From SZAS-103 sp038234715 (lineage in GTDB: Bacteria > Pseudomonadota > Gammaproteobacteria > Xanthomonadales > Xanthomonadaceae): a stretch of DNA of 29,472 nt. Each line of letters opens with the position of its first letter. Within the stretch, counting starts at the first letter, position 1. Positions 14,883 through 22,518 of the stretch are shown piece after piece. The DNA is taken from NCBI GenBank assembly GCA_038234715.1, contig JBBQTD010000041.1, positions 1 to 29,472 of the forward strand, in the 5' to 3' direction. The position numbers were made by a program, and so were the translations under genes. The notes beneath the pieces were generated by a model. It was given only the letters and a program-made list of their open reading frames with translations, searched no databases and was not told the origin of the DNA.

Positions 14883-14920
14883 GGGGTTACCTCGGTTTTC
14901 GTGCAAATCGTGGCGACCTA
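14883..14920 (+). repeat. Tn3-family 38-bp terminal inverted repeat
   Basis: Reads GGGGTTACCTCGGTTTTCGT from its outer end and finishes GCGACCTA, 38 bp. It differs from the repeat at 152-189 at one position. The outer end faces the broken exonuclease gene; the inner end faces the transposase start 93 bp away. The five bases outside (14878-14882, ACGAG) are the candidate target duplication, but no second copy is found in the window. Confidence 0.85.
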
Positions 14921-15013
14921 GCGCCGATGCCCTGATTTTCCCCACTCAATCGCGATTGTCCGGGCCGGCTTTGCAGGCGTAATCTGGCCTCGGAGTGGAA
15001 TCGGGGATCGTGG

Positions 15014-16846
15014 ATGGGCAGCTATCAGAGCCGATACATCGGGGTGGATCGGTTGCCTCGCATCCTGCCGGATTGTGACCTGGATCTGTACTTCAGGCTG
15101 CCTGCCGATTCCGTGCTGGCGATCAAGGCCCGATTCGCCGCTGACCGCTTGCCCAACGTCGAAAGTCGCATGGTCGCGGTGGCTGCACAGGTGGTTTTTG
15201 TCCTCGCCACAGGCCGCATGCTCGATCGCGTGGAGCTGTTGCCCAAGTCGCTGCTGCGAAATCTGGGTATCGCGTTGGGGGTGAGCGCCCCCGCCATCGC
15301 GTCGCTTCGTTCGATCTACAAGCGTAGAGAAACAGCCTTCGAGCACCAGAAATGGGCTCGCGATCATCTCGGGATCCAGCCAGCATCAAAGTCCACGTCG
15401 GCCGAACTGGCTAGCGTGCTTTCCGCTCAGGCCGGTGCCGTTGCCACGGTCGACGAGTTGGTCACGGCCGGCATGCATTGGCTGTTTGACCAGAAGATTC
15501 TCATTTCCTCGGAACGCGTCATACGCGATTTGGCCCGCGAAGCGTTCGCGACTGTGGAAGGCGACATCCTGAAGGCCATCAAGGCAGCCGTTCCCGCCGA
15601 GCGACGCAAAGCGTGCATCAAGGCGTTGTTCGAGGTCCGCCAGCCAGGGGGCGGCACTGTCCTGGAGTGGCTGCGTACGCCGCCGCGAAAACATAGCCCT
15701 TCCACGCTTGCCGAGACGTCGAAGAAGATCGAATACCTCAAGGGCATCGGCGCTGCAACTTGGAATCTCAACAAGGTGACCTTGGAGCGGCAGAAGATCT
15801 ACGCGCGGGCGATTGCAGGTCGTCCACCCTCGGATTCGAAGCGCCTCAAGGAGGACACACAGGTCCTCGAAGCGATCTGCTTTCTCCGAACCATGCTGCT
15901 GGAACTGACGGACAGCTACCTCCATCAGGTTGCGCGTCGGGTTTCGGACTTGACCCGTCGCGCGAACGACAAGACGCTGTCGCGCCAGGGCGTCGGTGCG
16001 GCGTCCTACCGAAAGGGCCTCGGGGATATCAAGCAGATCCTCGAAGACAAGGGCCGGACATCTGATCAAAGGTGCGAGGCCATCTCCAACGTCATCGGTA
16101 CTCTCGGCGATTTCTCGCCGGTCTCGCACGCTTCGGTTGTCCGCGCTGCGCTCACCGACGATGCGGTACGTGTTCGATCGCTGCTGTCGTTGGTCTCCAC
16201 GATCGAATTCAAAGGCCTACCTGACGCAACGGCGCTCAAGCAACTGGAAATCCTTCGCGCGCTGCACGCGTCGGGAGCCACCGAATTGCCTAGCGATACG
16301 GAAGTAACAGTCGACAAGGTATGGCGTGGCATGGTCGACGGGGACGACCGCAAGAAGGCGATGCGTGCGCTTGAGGCTTCCACGGCACTCGCATTGCGTG
16401 CCGGCCTTCGACGTGGATCCATCTGGGTTGACCACAGCCTGACGTTCCGCGAGCGGGACCAAATGCTGATTCCGCCGGATGAATGGAAGCGGACGAAGAC
16501 CAAGTACATCCGAGCATTGAAGCTGCCCGCAAAACCGGACAAATTCCTGGCCTCTCTCGAAAAAGTCATCGCCACCGGGCTCACAGTGCTCGCCGAGGCT
16601 GCGGAAGCCGGTGAAGTGACCTTGGATGCCAACGGCACGATCCACCTGCCGGCCACGGAGGCGCAACCGGAGGACATCGAGCCCAAGCGAGCGCTCGATC
16701 ATATGTTCGCGCTGATCGGCGATGTGCAGTTTCCGGACCTGATCCTCGAGATGGATTCGTTGACCAACTTCAGCGAGATTCTTCTTGGGCGCCGCGCTAC
16801 CAGCGAGCACGAACTGGTGGCGCTCTATGCGGCCTTGATTGGCTGA
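15014..16846 (+). pseudogene. tnpA: Tn3-family transposase, truncated after the first catalytic Asp
   Basis: 610 aa remain of an enzyme normally near 1000 aa. The start MGSYQSRYIGVDRLPRILPD and the following ADSVLAIKARFAADRLPN correspond to the N-terminal DUF4158-like DNA-binding region of Tn3 TnpA. The long central helical part is intact. At the end FPDLILEMDSLTNFSEILLG carries the first Asp of the DDE site (D581), and the frame stops soon after at LVALYAALIG. The second Asp, the Glu and the C-terminal third are missing in every frame, so a deletion joined about 16845 to unrelated DNA. The start has GGGGAT upstream and follows the 38-bp terminal repeat. The opposite terminal repeat and a resolvase are not found, so this copy is dead. 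Confidence 0.85.
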
Positions 16847-17028
16847 CTCCCGCGCAGCTTGCACCTACCCATTCGGCTACTCCCACGCCAGCCTAACGAA
16901 ATTCGCGGTCAAGTCTTGCAATCACACAATGCGCGGCGGATCTGTGAACTCAAGACCTCATCCCCGAGTTGCTCACCCTGACTTCCCCAGACCTTCCCAC
17001 GAACTGATCAACGAACACTGGAGAATGT

Positions 17029-17592
17029 ATGGCTGCTGCTTCTGATCTTGAAGCGTTGTTCGCTCCGCACCGCGTTCCAAAGGCACTTTCAGACCTTGCG
17101 CGATTCGAAGAGAAAATCGGCACGATCTGGTACGCGGATGGGTTCGAAATCAGTCCAGGCACTGGCCGGTCCGGGATTAGCACATGGTCCCCCGATCATG
17201 GATTTCTCGACGCCTTGTTTCCTTTCGCGATGGCTAACGGCTCGGGTTCAATCTACGCCCTGTGGAACGCGGGCAGCTCGGCTGACGTCGACGAGTGGCC
17301 GGTGATCGTGTTCGGCGATGAGGGCGGAGTCTGGGTTGTCGCCAGGAACCTCACCGATCTTCTCGCTCTGCTTACCTTCGATGCAGAGCCGATGATCGAT
17401 CATGACGGTGTCGAATTTTATCGCGACGACAAGACGCACGCGTTCAGTGAAGGACACGAAGATTTCATCCAATGGCTGCGCGAGACCTTTGGAATCGCGC
17501 CGATCGACAACGCGGACGCGCAAATTCAGGCAGCGCAAACCCTGTTGCAAGCACAATTCGATCGATGGAAGGCGAAATTTGTTCCAGCGTGA
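17029..17592 (+). CDS. SMI1/KNR4 (SUKH)-like protein
   Basis: 187 aa. The ATG at 17029 has GGAG 5 bp upstream. The layout resembles SUKH-fold proteins: an N-terminal helix, then IGTIWYADGFEISPG, an acidic/aromatic middle (LWNAGSSADVDEWPVIVFGD), GGVWVVARNLTDLLALL and a C-terminal helical tail. Many SUKH proteins are immunity proteins for polymorphic toxins; no toxin gene lies next to this one. It sits 182 bp after the deleted end of the Tn3 transposase, so it may have arrived or been exposed by the same rearrangement. Family call is moderate; function is unknown. Confidence 0.6.
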   Translation: MAAASDLEALFAPHRVPKALSDLARFEEKIGTIWYADGFEISPGTGRSGISTWSPDHGFLDALFPFAMANGSGSIYALWNAGSSADVDEWPVIVFGDEGGVWVVARNLTDLLALLTFDAEPMIDHDGVEFYRDDKTHAFSEGHEDFIQWLRETFGIAPIDNADAQIQAAQTLLQAQFDRWKAKFVPA

Positions 17593-17699
17593 ATGCTGGT
17601 GATCGCGACTCGAATGTCTGCCCCTGCTAAGGCGAATACGGAGCCCCGTTTCCGTAGCCGGATGACGGCGCCACATGCGCTCGGCGCGATCACCTTCGG

Positions 17700-17881
17700 A
17701 CGAAGCTTTTATTTAACAGAAATGCCATCCCGAAATCCTTCGACAGGCCCAAGACGGCTACGTGAGGAATCTCGAAATAGTATTCCTTGTTTGCCGCAGT
17801 AAGGGAGCTCGAAGTGAAGTAGAGCGAAGCAACTTCGAGATCCTTCGCTGCGCTCTGGATGACAGAAGTTAGGTCGCGCCG
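17700..17881. repeat. Dispersed palindromic repeat of the HPERSEGS-coding kind
   Basis: On the minus strand this stretch reads ...FCHPERSEGSR..., a translation well known from dispersed intergenic repeats in many bacteria rather than from a real protein. It holds the inverted repeat CTCGAAGT (17808-17815) / ACTTCGAG (17832-17839), and related AGATCC/GGAATCTC pieces nearby. The 89-aa open frame over it (17709-17978 minus) also runs into the sigma gene and is not believed to be a gene. Confidence 0.6.
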
Positions 17882-19178
17882 TCATAAGCTGCTTTCTCCA
17901 GTGTGGCGGCTGCATTCTGCCGCACGGCCGAGCAGCAGGTCGCGCTCGCGGGTGTTGCGGGTCAGGGCCGCAGCACATTCGAACTCGGTACGCGCTTCGT
18001 CGTAGCGCCCCAGCTTGTAAAGCAGGTCAGCACGCACGCTAGGCAGAAGATGGTAACGCGCGAGTGACGGCTCGGATGCGAGAGCGTCCACAAGTGCGAG
18101 TCCTGCAGCGGGCCCTTCGGCCATAGAGACGGCCACGGCGCGGTTGAGCGCGATGACGGGGGAGGGGATGCGCTCGGCGAGCTCGGTATAGAGGCTGACG
18201 ATGCGTGGCCAGTCGGTTTCCGATGGCGTGGGCGCGGGCGTGGCAGGCGGCGATCTCGGCCTGGATCAGATACGGGCCGCGTTCGGCGTTGATCTTGTGG
18301 GCGCGTTCGATGGCGGCGAGTCCGCGACGGATCAGGAGGTGATCCCATTGGGTGCGGTTTTGATCGAACAGCAGGACCGGTTCGCCGGTGGCGGTGACGC
18401 GGGCGCGGGTGCGGGAGGCCTGGATTTCCATGAGGGCCACCAGGCCGTGGACTTCGGGTTCGGTCGGCGCGAGTTCGGCGAGGATGCGGCCGAGGCGCAG
18501 CGCGTCTTCGCACAGGGCGGGGCGCATGAGGTCGTCGCCGGCGGTGGCGGAATAGCCCTCGTTGAAGATGAGGTAGATGACTTCGAGGACTGAACCCAGG
18601 CGGGCGGCAAGCTCCGGGCCGCTGGGGACCTCGAAGGGGATGTGCCCATCTGCGAGGGTGCGTTTGGCGCGGACGATGCGCTGGGCGATGGTGGGTTCGG
18701 GGGTGAGGAAGGCGCGGGCGATTTCGTCGGTGGTCAGGCCGCCGAGCACACGCAGGGTGAGGGCTGCGCGGGACTCGGTGGACAGGATCGGATGGCAGGC
18801 GATGAAGACCAGGCGCAGGAGGTCGTCGCTGATCGCATTGCCGAGCGTGGCTTCGACGTCGGGCGAGGTGTGTTCGAGGGCTTCGAGTTCGCGGGCGAGC
18901 TCTGCGTGTTTGCGCTGGGCGACGGCGTTGTGGCGGAAGAGATCGATGGCGCGGCGCTTGGCGGTTGCGGTGAGCCAGGCCGCGGGATTGTCGGGCACGC
19001 CCGATTGCGGCCACTGTTCGAGTGCGGCGACGAGTGCTTCCTGCGCGAGATCTTCAGCCAGGTCCAGGTCGCGGGTGAGGCGGGTGAGGCCGGCGATGAC
19101 GCGCGCGGATTCGACGCGCCATACGGCTTCGATGGTGCGATGGAAGACCTGGTGTGAATCGCTAGCGGCCACTGCCAC
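17882..19178 (-). pseudogene. ECF42-type RNA polymerase sigma factor, frameshifted
   Basis: From GTG 19178 the protein carries sigma region 2 (LAEDLAQEALVAALEQWP, AWLTATAKRRAIDLFR), region 4 (ALTLRVLGGLTTDEIARAFL, IAQRIVRAKRTLADG) and the start of the long C-terminal TPR-like extension typical of ECF42. At AACHARA the frame is lost and a low-complexity RR-rich tail follows. The expected sequence, TPSETDWPRIVSLYTEL... to RYHLLPSVRADLLYKLGRYD and NTRERDLLLGRA, continues in another frame to a stop at 17882. One extra C in the GCCC run at about 18230-18232 accounts for it. Total length would be about 430 aa, normal for the group. Either a real loss of the regulatory C-terminus or a homopolymer error. 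Its usual partner, a DGPF/YCII protein, is next upstream. Confidence 0.85.
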
Positions 19179-19216
19179 CGATCACACCAGCTTCAATCCA
19201 TGCATGCAAGGCTATT

Positions 19217-19371
19217 TGAACCTCTGAACAAGTTCAGAGGTTCGTGGGGTGCATGGATGTACCGCCGCGAACAACGACGCAAGTCGTTGATTCGCGAGCA
19301 TCGAGTCCAGACATGCGCCGGACTCGGTGCGTCTGATCAAGTCCAGGATGAACTTGTTCAGACCATCCCTA
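19217..19371 (+). repeat. MITE-like hairpin repeat, copy 2
   Basis: Second copy of the element at 1164-1318, same orientation. Its first hairpin is a perfect 12-bp palindrome with a 2-nt loop, GAACCTCTGAAC-AA-GTTCAGAGGTTC (19218-19243). The third stem (GTCTGATCAAGTCC with GAACTTGTTCAGAC) has mismatches here, so this copy is the more decayed at its right end. Its last bases, CTA, form the stop codon of the YCII gene on the minus strand. It separates the YCII gene from the sigma gene. Confidence 0.85.
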
Positions 19372-19806
19372 TTTGTTCGCGGTCTGGTTTGGCAGCTCGG
19401 CGCGTTTGGTGACCTTGTGCTGGATCTGCTCCGCGGACAGCACGGGCGCGAAGTCTTCCATCTCGAAGACCTGGCGGATTTCGATTTCGGATTCGCCAGC
19501 GTGCGGGTTGGGGCAACGCTTGACCCACGCGATGGCCTCTTCGAGCGACTTGACCTGCCAGAGCCAGAAGCCGGCGATGAGCTCCTTGGACTCGGTGAAG
19601 GGACCGTCGACGACGCTGCGCGACTTGCCGGAGAACTTGACGCGTGCGCCCTTGGCACTGGGATGCAGGCCATCCATGGCGAGCAGGATGCCAGCGTTCA
19701 TGAGCTCTTCGTTGTACTTGCCCATCTCGAGCAGCATCTGCGCATCGGGGAGGGCGCCTTCTTTTTCGGACTGCGGGGTTGCCTTGACGATGACCATGAA
19801 GCGCAT
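19369..19806 (-). CDS. YCII/DGPF-domain protein, ECF42 partner
   Basis: 145 aa from the ATG at 19806, with GGAG 8 bp upstream; an earlier in-frame ATG at 19860 lacks this. It is a YCII-related (PCGI/DGPF) protein: MRFMVIVKAT at the start, the signature DGPFTESKE at 67-75, and AGFWLWQVKSLEEAIAWVKR. Such proteins form ferredoxin-like dimers; their biochemical role is not known, but their genes commonly neighbour ECF42 sigma genes, as here. The stop codon and last codons lie at the edge of the MITE-like repeat, so the C-terminal tail (NQTANK) may have been changed by that insertion. Confidence 0.9.
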   Translation of the reverse strand: MRFMVIVKATPQSEKEGALPDAQMLLEMGKYNEELMNAGILLAMDGLHPSAKGARVKFSGKSRSVVDGPFTESKELIAGFWLWQVKSLEEAIAWVKRCPNPHAGESEIEIRQVFEMEDFAPVLSAEQIQHKVTKRAELPNQTANK

Positions 19807-20201
19807 GGCGAAATCTCCGTTGGGTTGAGCGATTGTCGGATGGCTTGTTATCGGGTTCAATTCTGCTGGCTACCCGCTGGACCCGGATTGAGGGCGCAGT
19901 GGGACCGCTGCTGCCAGCTCTCGAACTTGCTCCTTACTCATGCGTCGAACGGGATGTGGCTAAATCGACATGGGGCTAGAAATTAATTGAGTGAGCCTGT
20001 TGATAACCCGTTCGTGGTGAGCCTGTCGATTTTCCGTTCGTGGTGAGCCTGTCGAACCATGAACCGAATTTGCCGCAACCTTTCAGTCACTTGAAAAGCT
20101 GCCTGACAGACAGATGGCGAACGTCGGCGCCAATCAGGTCTTCCTCAACCATTTCTCGGGAAGACGAAGAATTGTCTGCTTTTGCGCCGTGGACCGTCCC
20201 C
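19807..20201. other. Intergenic region with tandem repeat, no gene
   Basis: 395 bp upstream of the YCII gene and downstream of the secreted-protein gene. Apart from the 26-bp tandem repeat, I see nothing coding. It holds the promoter of the YCII gene; I could not place an ECF-type promoter with confidence. Confidence 0.4.
19991..20064 (+). repeat. Tandem 26-bp repeat, nearly three units
   Basis: Units start at 19991, 20017 and 20043, each opening GTGAGCCTGT and (units 1 and 2) ending CCGTTCGTG. The third unit diverges after GTGAGCCTGTCGAACC. The core GTTCG-N12-CGAAC is itself palindromic and resembles a dispersed intergenic repeat common in bacteria. Confidence 0.75.
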
Positions 20202-21038
20202 TCATTCGCACCATAACTCAGCGTGTTTCAACGTCGGCTTGCTGCACCGCTTCCCGTCGCGGACAGATGAGGGCGTGGGCAACGGCTCGCCGGGTTTCCA
20301 TAGCCCCAGCCTTCTCTCGATCGTGGGCATCTCTGAGTCGATCACCGCCAGCGGGTTGCCATCGGCGTAGCGGGTGGCACTGAGATAGCGCAGAACCTGG
20401 CGATAGTCTCCTGTTTGTGTCAGTGTTTCGACCACGATCCAATAACCGTAGGGAAGGTGTTCCTGCGGTTCGGCGGTGATCACGCTCCCGCGGAGCGGGC
20501 CATCGTCTATAAAACGGATTTCCTGATTGTTGTTGTGACCGGTGCTCTTGTTGTAGAGCCGGCGGAATGCATCGCGGCCGGAGTCGTAGGCGAGCAACTG
20601 GGTGGCGACGACCTTGTCCCCATCTGCGGAGTACATGCTTCCAGTGACCAGCAGAAGAAACGGCGCAGCCCTCGGCCCCCGTGGGTAGACCACTTTGGCG
20701 GTGAGCAGATAGTGCGGTTCCCATCCAACGGCACCGTCGGGCGTCGCAGTCCGAAGCACAGGAGTGACCGCATCGGACAGGCACCGCCCCCCAGGACCTT
20801 TTTGCAGGCACAGGGTGAGGGCGCCAGGCGCATCGTTGTCGGCGTAGTCCTTGACCGGCGCCCCCTCGGTGACGACCAGGAGCCACGGCGAACTCGCGCG
20901 AAATGCTTTCTGCAGGTCGAGCTGGGTGCCTTGCGGAGTTGGATGGTCAGTCGACGATACGGCCGGACTCTGTGCGATCGCGGCAGTGCTCACCAGACCG
21001 ACCACCAGTGCTATCTCGAGAGTGATCCGATCGCGCAT
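20202..21038 (-). CDS. Secreted protein of unknown function
   Basis: 278 aa from the ATG at 21038, with AGGACG 3 bp further upstream; the frame extends upstream, but the signal peptide begins here. The signal peptide MRDRITLEIALVVGLVSTAA-IAQS probably ends after AIA. The mature part contains PWLLVVTEGAPVKDYADND, LTLCLQKGPGGRCLSD (two Cys, possibly a disulfide), FLLLVTGSMYSADGDKVVAT, and a two-Cys C-terminus. The fold looks beta-rich, and no known family is recognised. It stands alone between intergenic stretches. Confidence 0.75.
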   Translation of the reverse strand: MRDRITLEIALVVGLVSTAAIAQSPAVSSTDHPTPQGTQLDLQKAFRASSPWLLVVTEGAPVKDYADNDAPGALTLCLQKGPGGRCLSDAVTPVLRTATPDGAVGWEPHYLLTAKVVYPRGPRAAPFLLLVTGSMYSADGDKVVATQLLAYDSGRDAFRRLYNKSTGHNNNQEIRFIDDGPLRGSVITAEPQEHLPYGYWIVVETLTQTGDYRQVLRYLSATRYADGNPLAVIDSEMPTIERRLGLWKPGEPLPTPSSVRDGKRCSKPTLKHAELWCE

Positions 21039-21677
21039 CGCCGTCCTGTCAATGACATGTGGTTGGCATGGTAGACCCGCAAAGGGCAACCCTTGAGCCT
21101 TTCTTTGTCGAGGCGGCACGATCAACTGCGTCTGCGTGCGCTGGTCGGTGGCGTTCGACGGTGCTGGTCGCAGGGTTCAGGCTCTGACGATGACCAGAAC
21201 ATCCAACTTATGATCGAAGGCGCCGGCGCTGTCGGTGAATCCGCTACGGCATGAACCGAAGGTGCCGTCGCGCCACCGTTGTCCGCATCGTCAGCAATGG
21301 TTCTTGCGCTCGGCGCTTTCCATGCGTGATCTGCCATTGGGTGGGCGGCTCCGTGCGATGGCTGGATCGAGCGGTCAGCCAGCTTTCCTGAGCGGTCAGG
21401 TCAGACGGCGTCTGCGCGCTTCGGTCAGGCGCTGTGGGCGCTGCCAAGACAAGTGCGGGGTGGTTGCGGCCATACTTGCCAGGAAACTATATGCATATAA
21501 ACATAATACACATTATGCGTAATAGAGGGCGCTCGATCAGGAAGCGGATCGAGTCCACTTCATCAGTAGCACCACGCATTGACCGCGCCTCACAACCATC
21601 GAATGCGCCACTGGCCTATCGCGCTTTTCACAGACCAGTCGATACCCGAACAATCGCGACTGCGCGCTACATTCGTT
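21039..21677. other. Intergenic region with an AT-rich palindrome, no gene recognised
   Basis: About 640 bp without a credible gene. At 21484-21520 is an AT-rich island in otherwise GC-rich DNA, with the perfect 12-bp palindrome TATATGCATATA (21488-21499) and then ATTA-TGCG-TAAT. This could be a promoter or protein-binding site. The short open frames here show no family motifs. Confidence 0.4.
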
Positions 21678-22274
21678 TCAGGGCGCCACGGTTATCCGGC
21701 TGCGCGATACGTAGCGTGTGCCCAGCAGGATGTCCCACAGCGGCGTCGTTACCCCGAAGTTGCGGTCAGGATGGTGGTGATGGATGTGGTGGCTGGCAGC
21801 CCAGCGCCGCACCAAGGGATGGCGGAAGCGCTTGATGTGCATGGCGAAATGGCTCAGCCCGTAGGTCGCGTAGCCAATTCCCACGGCGCCAGCGAGTAAT
21901 AGCGCATAGCTGCCAGGCATGGCCAGCGCGAAGATGCCCGCGAGGATGAGCAGGATCGACGGAGGCAGGAAAAACGGCAGCGAGTCGTCGCCGAGGGGAT
22001 CCTGGTGGTGCTTGAGATGGCCCTGCTCCATGACCTTCAACGAACGCGTTCCATGGAACAGCCAGCGGTGGAAGCAGTACTCGACCAGACTGAAAAGCAG
22101 CAGGCCGGCCCCGAAGGTCAGCAGCGCTGGTAGCGCACGCACGTTTTCGTGCCAGAAACCAGCAACTGTCAAGGCCAGGGCCATGGCAACGTCGACGACC
22201 AAGCTGGCCCGGCTGTTGACCCGTGTCGCCGACATGCGCCCTATAGCGTTGAGTGGCGCGTCAAACACCCTCAT
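21678..22274 (-). CDS. Fatty acid hydroxylase / sterol desaturase-like membrane di-iron protein
   Basis: 198 aa. The histidine clusters of the superfamily are all present: H69-WLF-H74 region (CFHRWLFH), H86-LKHH (GHLKHH), H142-FAM-H146, and HHIHHHHPDRNFG at 162-174. Four hydrophobic stretches are visible. Such enzymes use a di-iron centre to hydroxylate or desaturate lipids in the membrane. It is the last gene of the type III PKS cluster, 244 bp after the flavoprotein gene, so it may hydroxylate the alkyl chain of the product. The ATG at 22274 has a poor ribosome binding site; the ATG of MSATRV 13 codons inside is an alternative. Confidence 0.88.
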   Translation of the reverse strand: MRVFDAPLNAIGRMSATRVNSRASLVVDVAMALALTVAGFWHENVRALPALLTFGAGLLLFSLVEYCFHRWLFHGTRSLKVMEQGHLKHHQDPLGDDSLPFFLPPSILLILAGIFALAMPGSYALLLAGAVGIGYATYGLSHFAMHIKRFRHPLVRRWAASHHIHHHHPDRNFGVTTPLWDILLGTRYVSRSRITVAP

Positions 22275-22518
22275 GGTTCAGGGCGCTCTTGAGGTTGCCT
22301 TGCCAGCGGCGTTGGGGATGGCGTCATGGGTGGTTTCCTGCCTGCATATGCCGACGATCATATCCTGCCTTTCGGCGATCTTAAGCAGGCTTTCGTTAAT
22401 CCGGCATCCAAATGCATGGTCGGCGGCGGCACGGGCCTGGGCTGGGTCGCATTGGAACCGGGTGAATTGAGCGTGAAGGGCGACCCGACCCGGCCAGTCG
22501 GTCGCACTTTGCAGCCAA

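Noticed and set aside
17868..17882. TTAGGTCGC resembling the inner end of the 38-bp Tn3 repeat
   Set aside because: Only about nine bases match; the rest of the repeat is absent, so it is not the missing second end of the element.
17709..17978. 89-codon frame containing HPERSEGS
   Set aside because: A well-known false protein from dispersed repeats; it also overlaps the end of the sigma gene.
17962..19014. 350-codon Pro/Arg/His-rich frame
   Set aside because: Out-of-frame translation of the ECF42 sigma gene.
19369..19860. Earlier start for the YCII gene at 19860
   Set aside because: The family start MRFMVIVK at 19806 has its own ribosome binding site, and the extra residues are not family-like.
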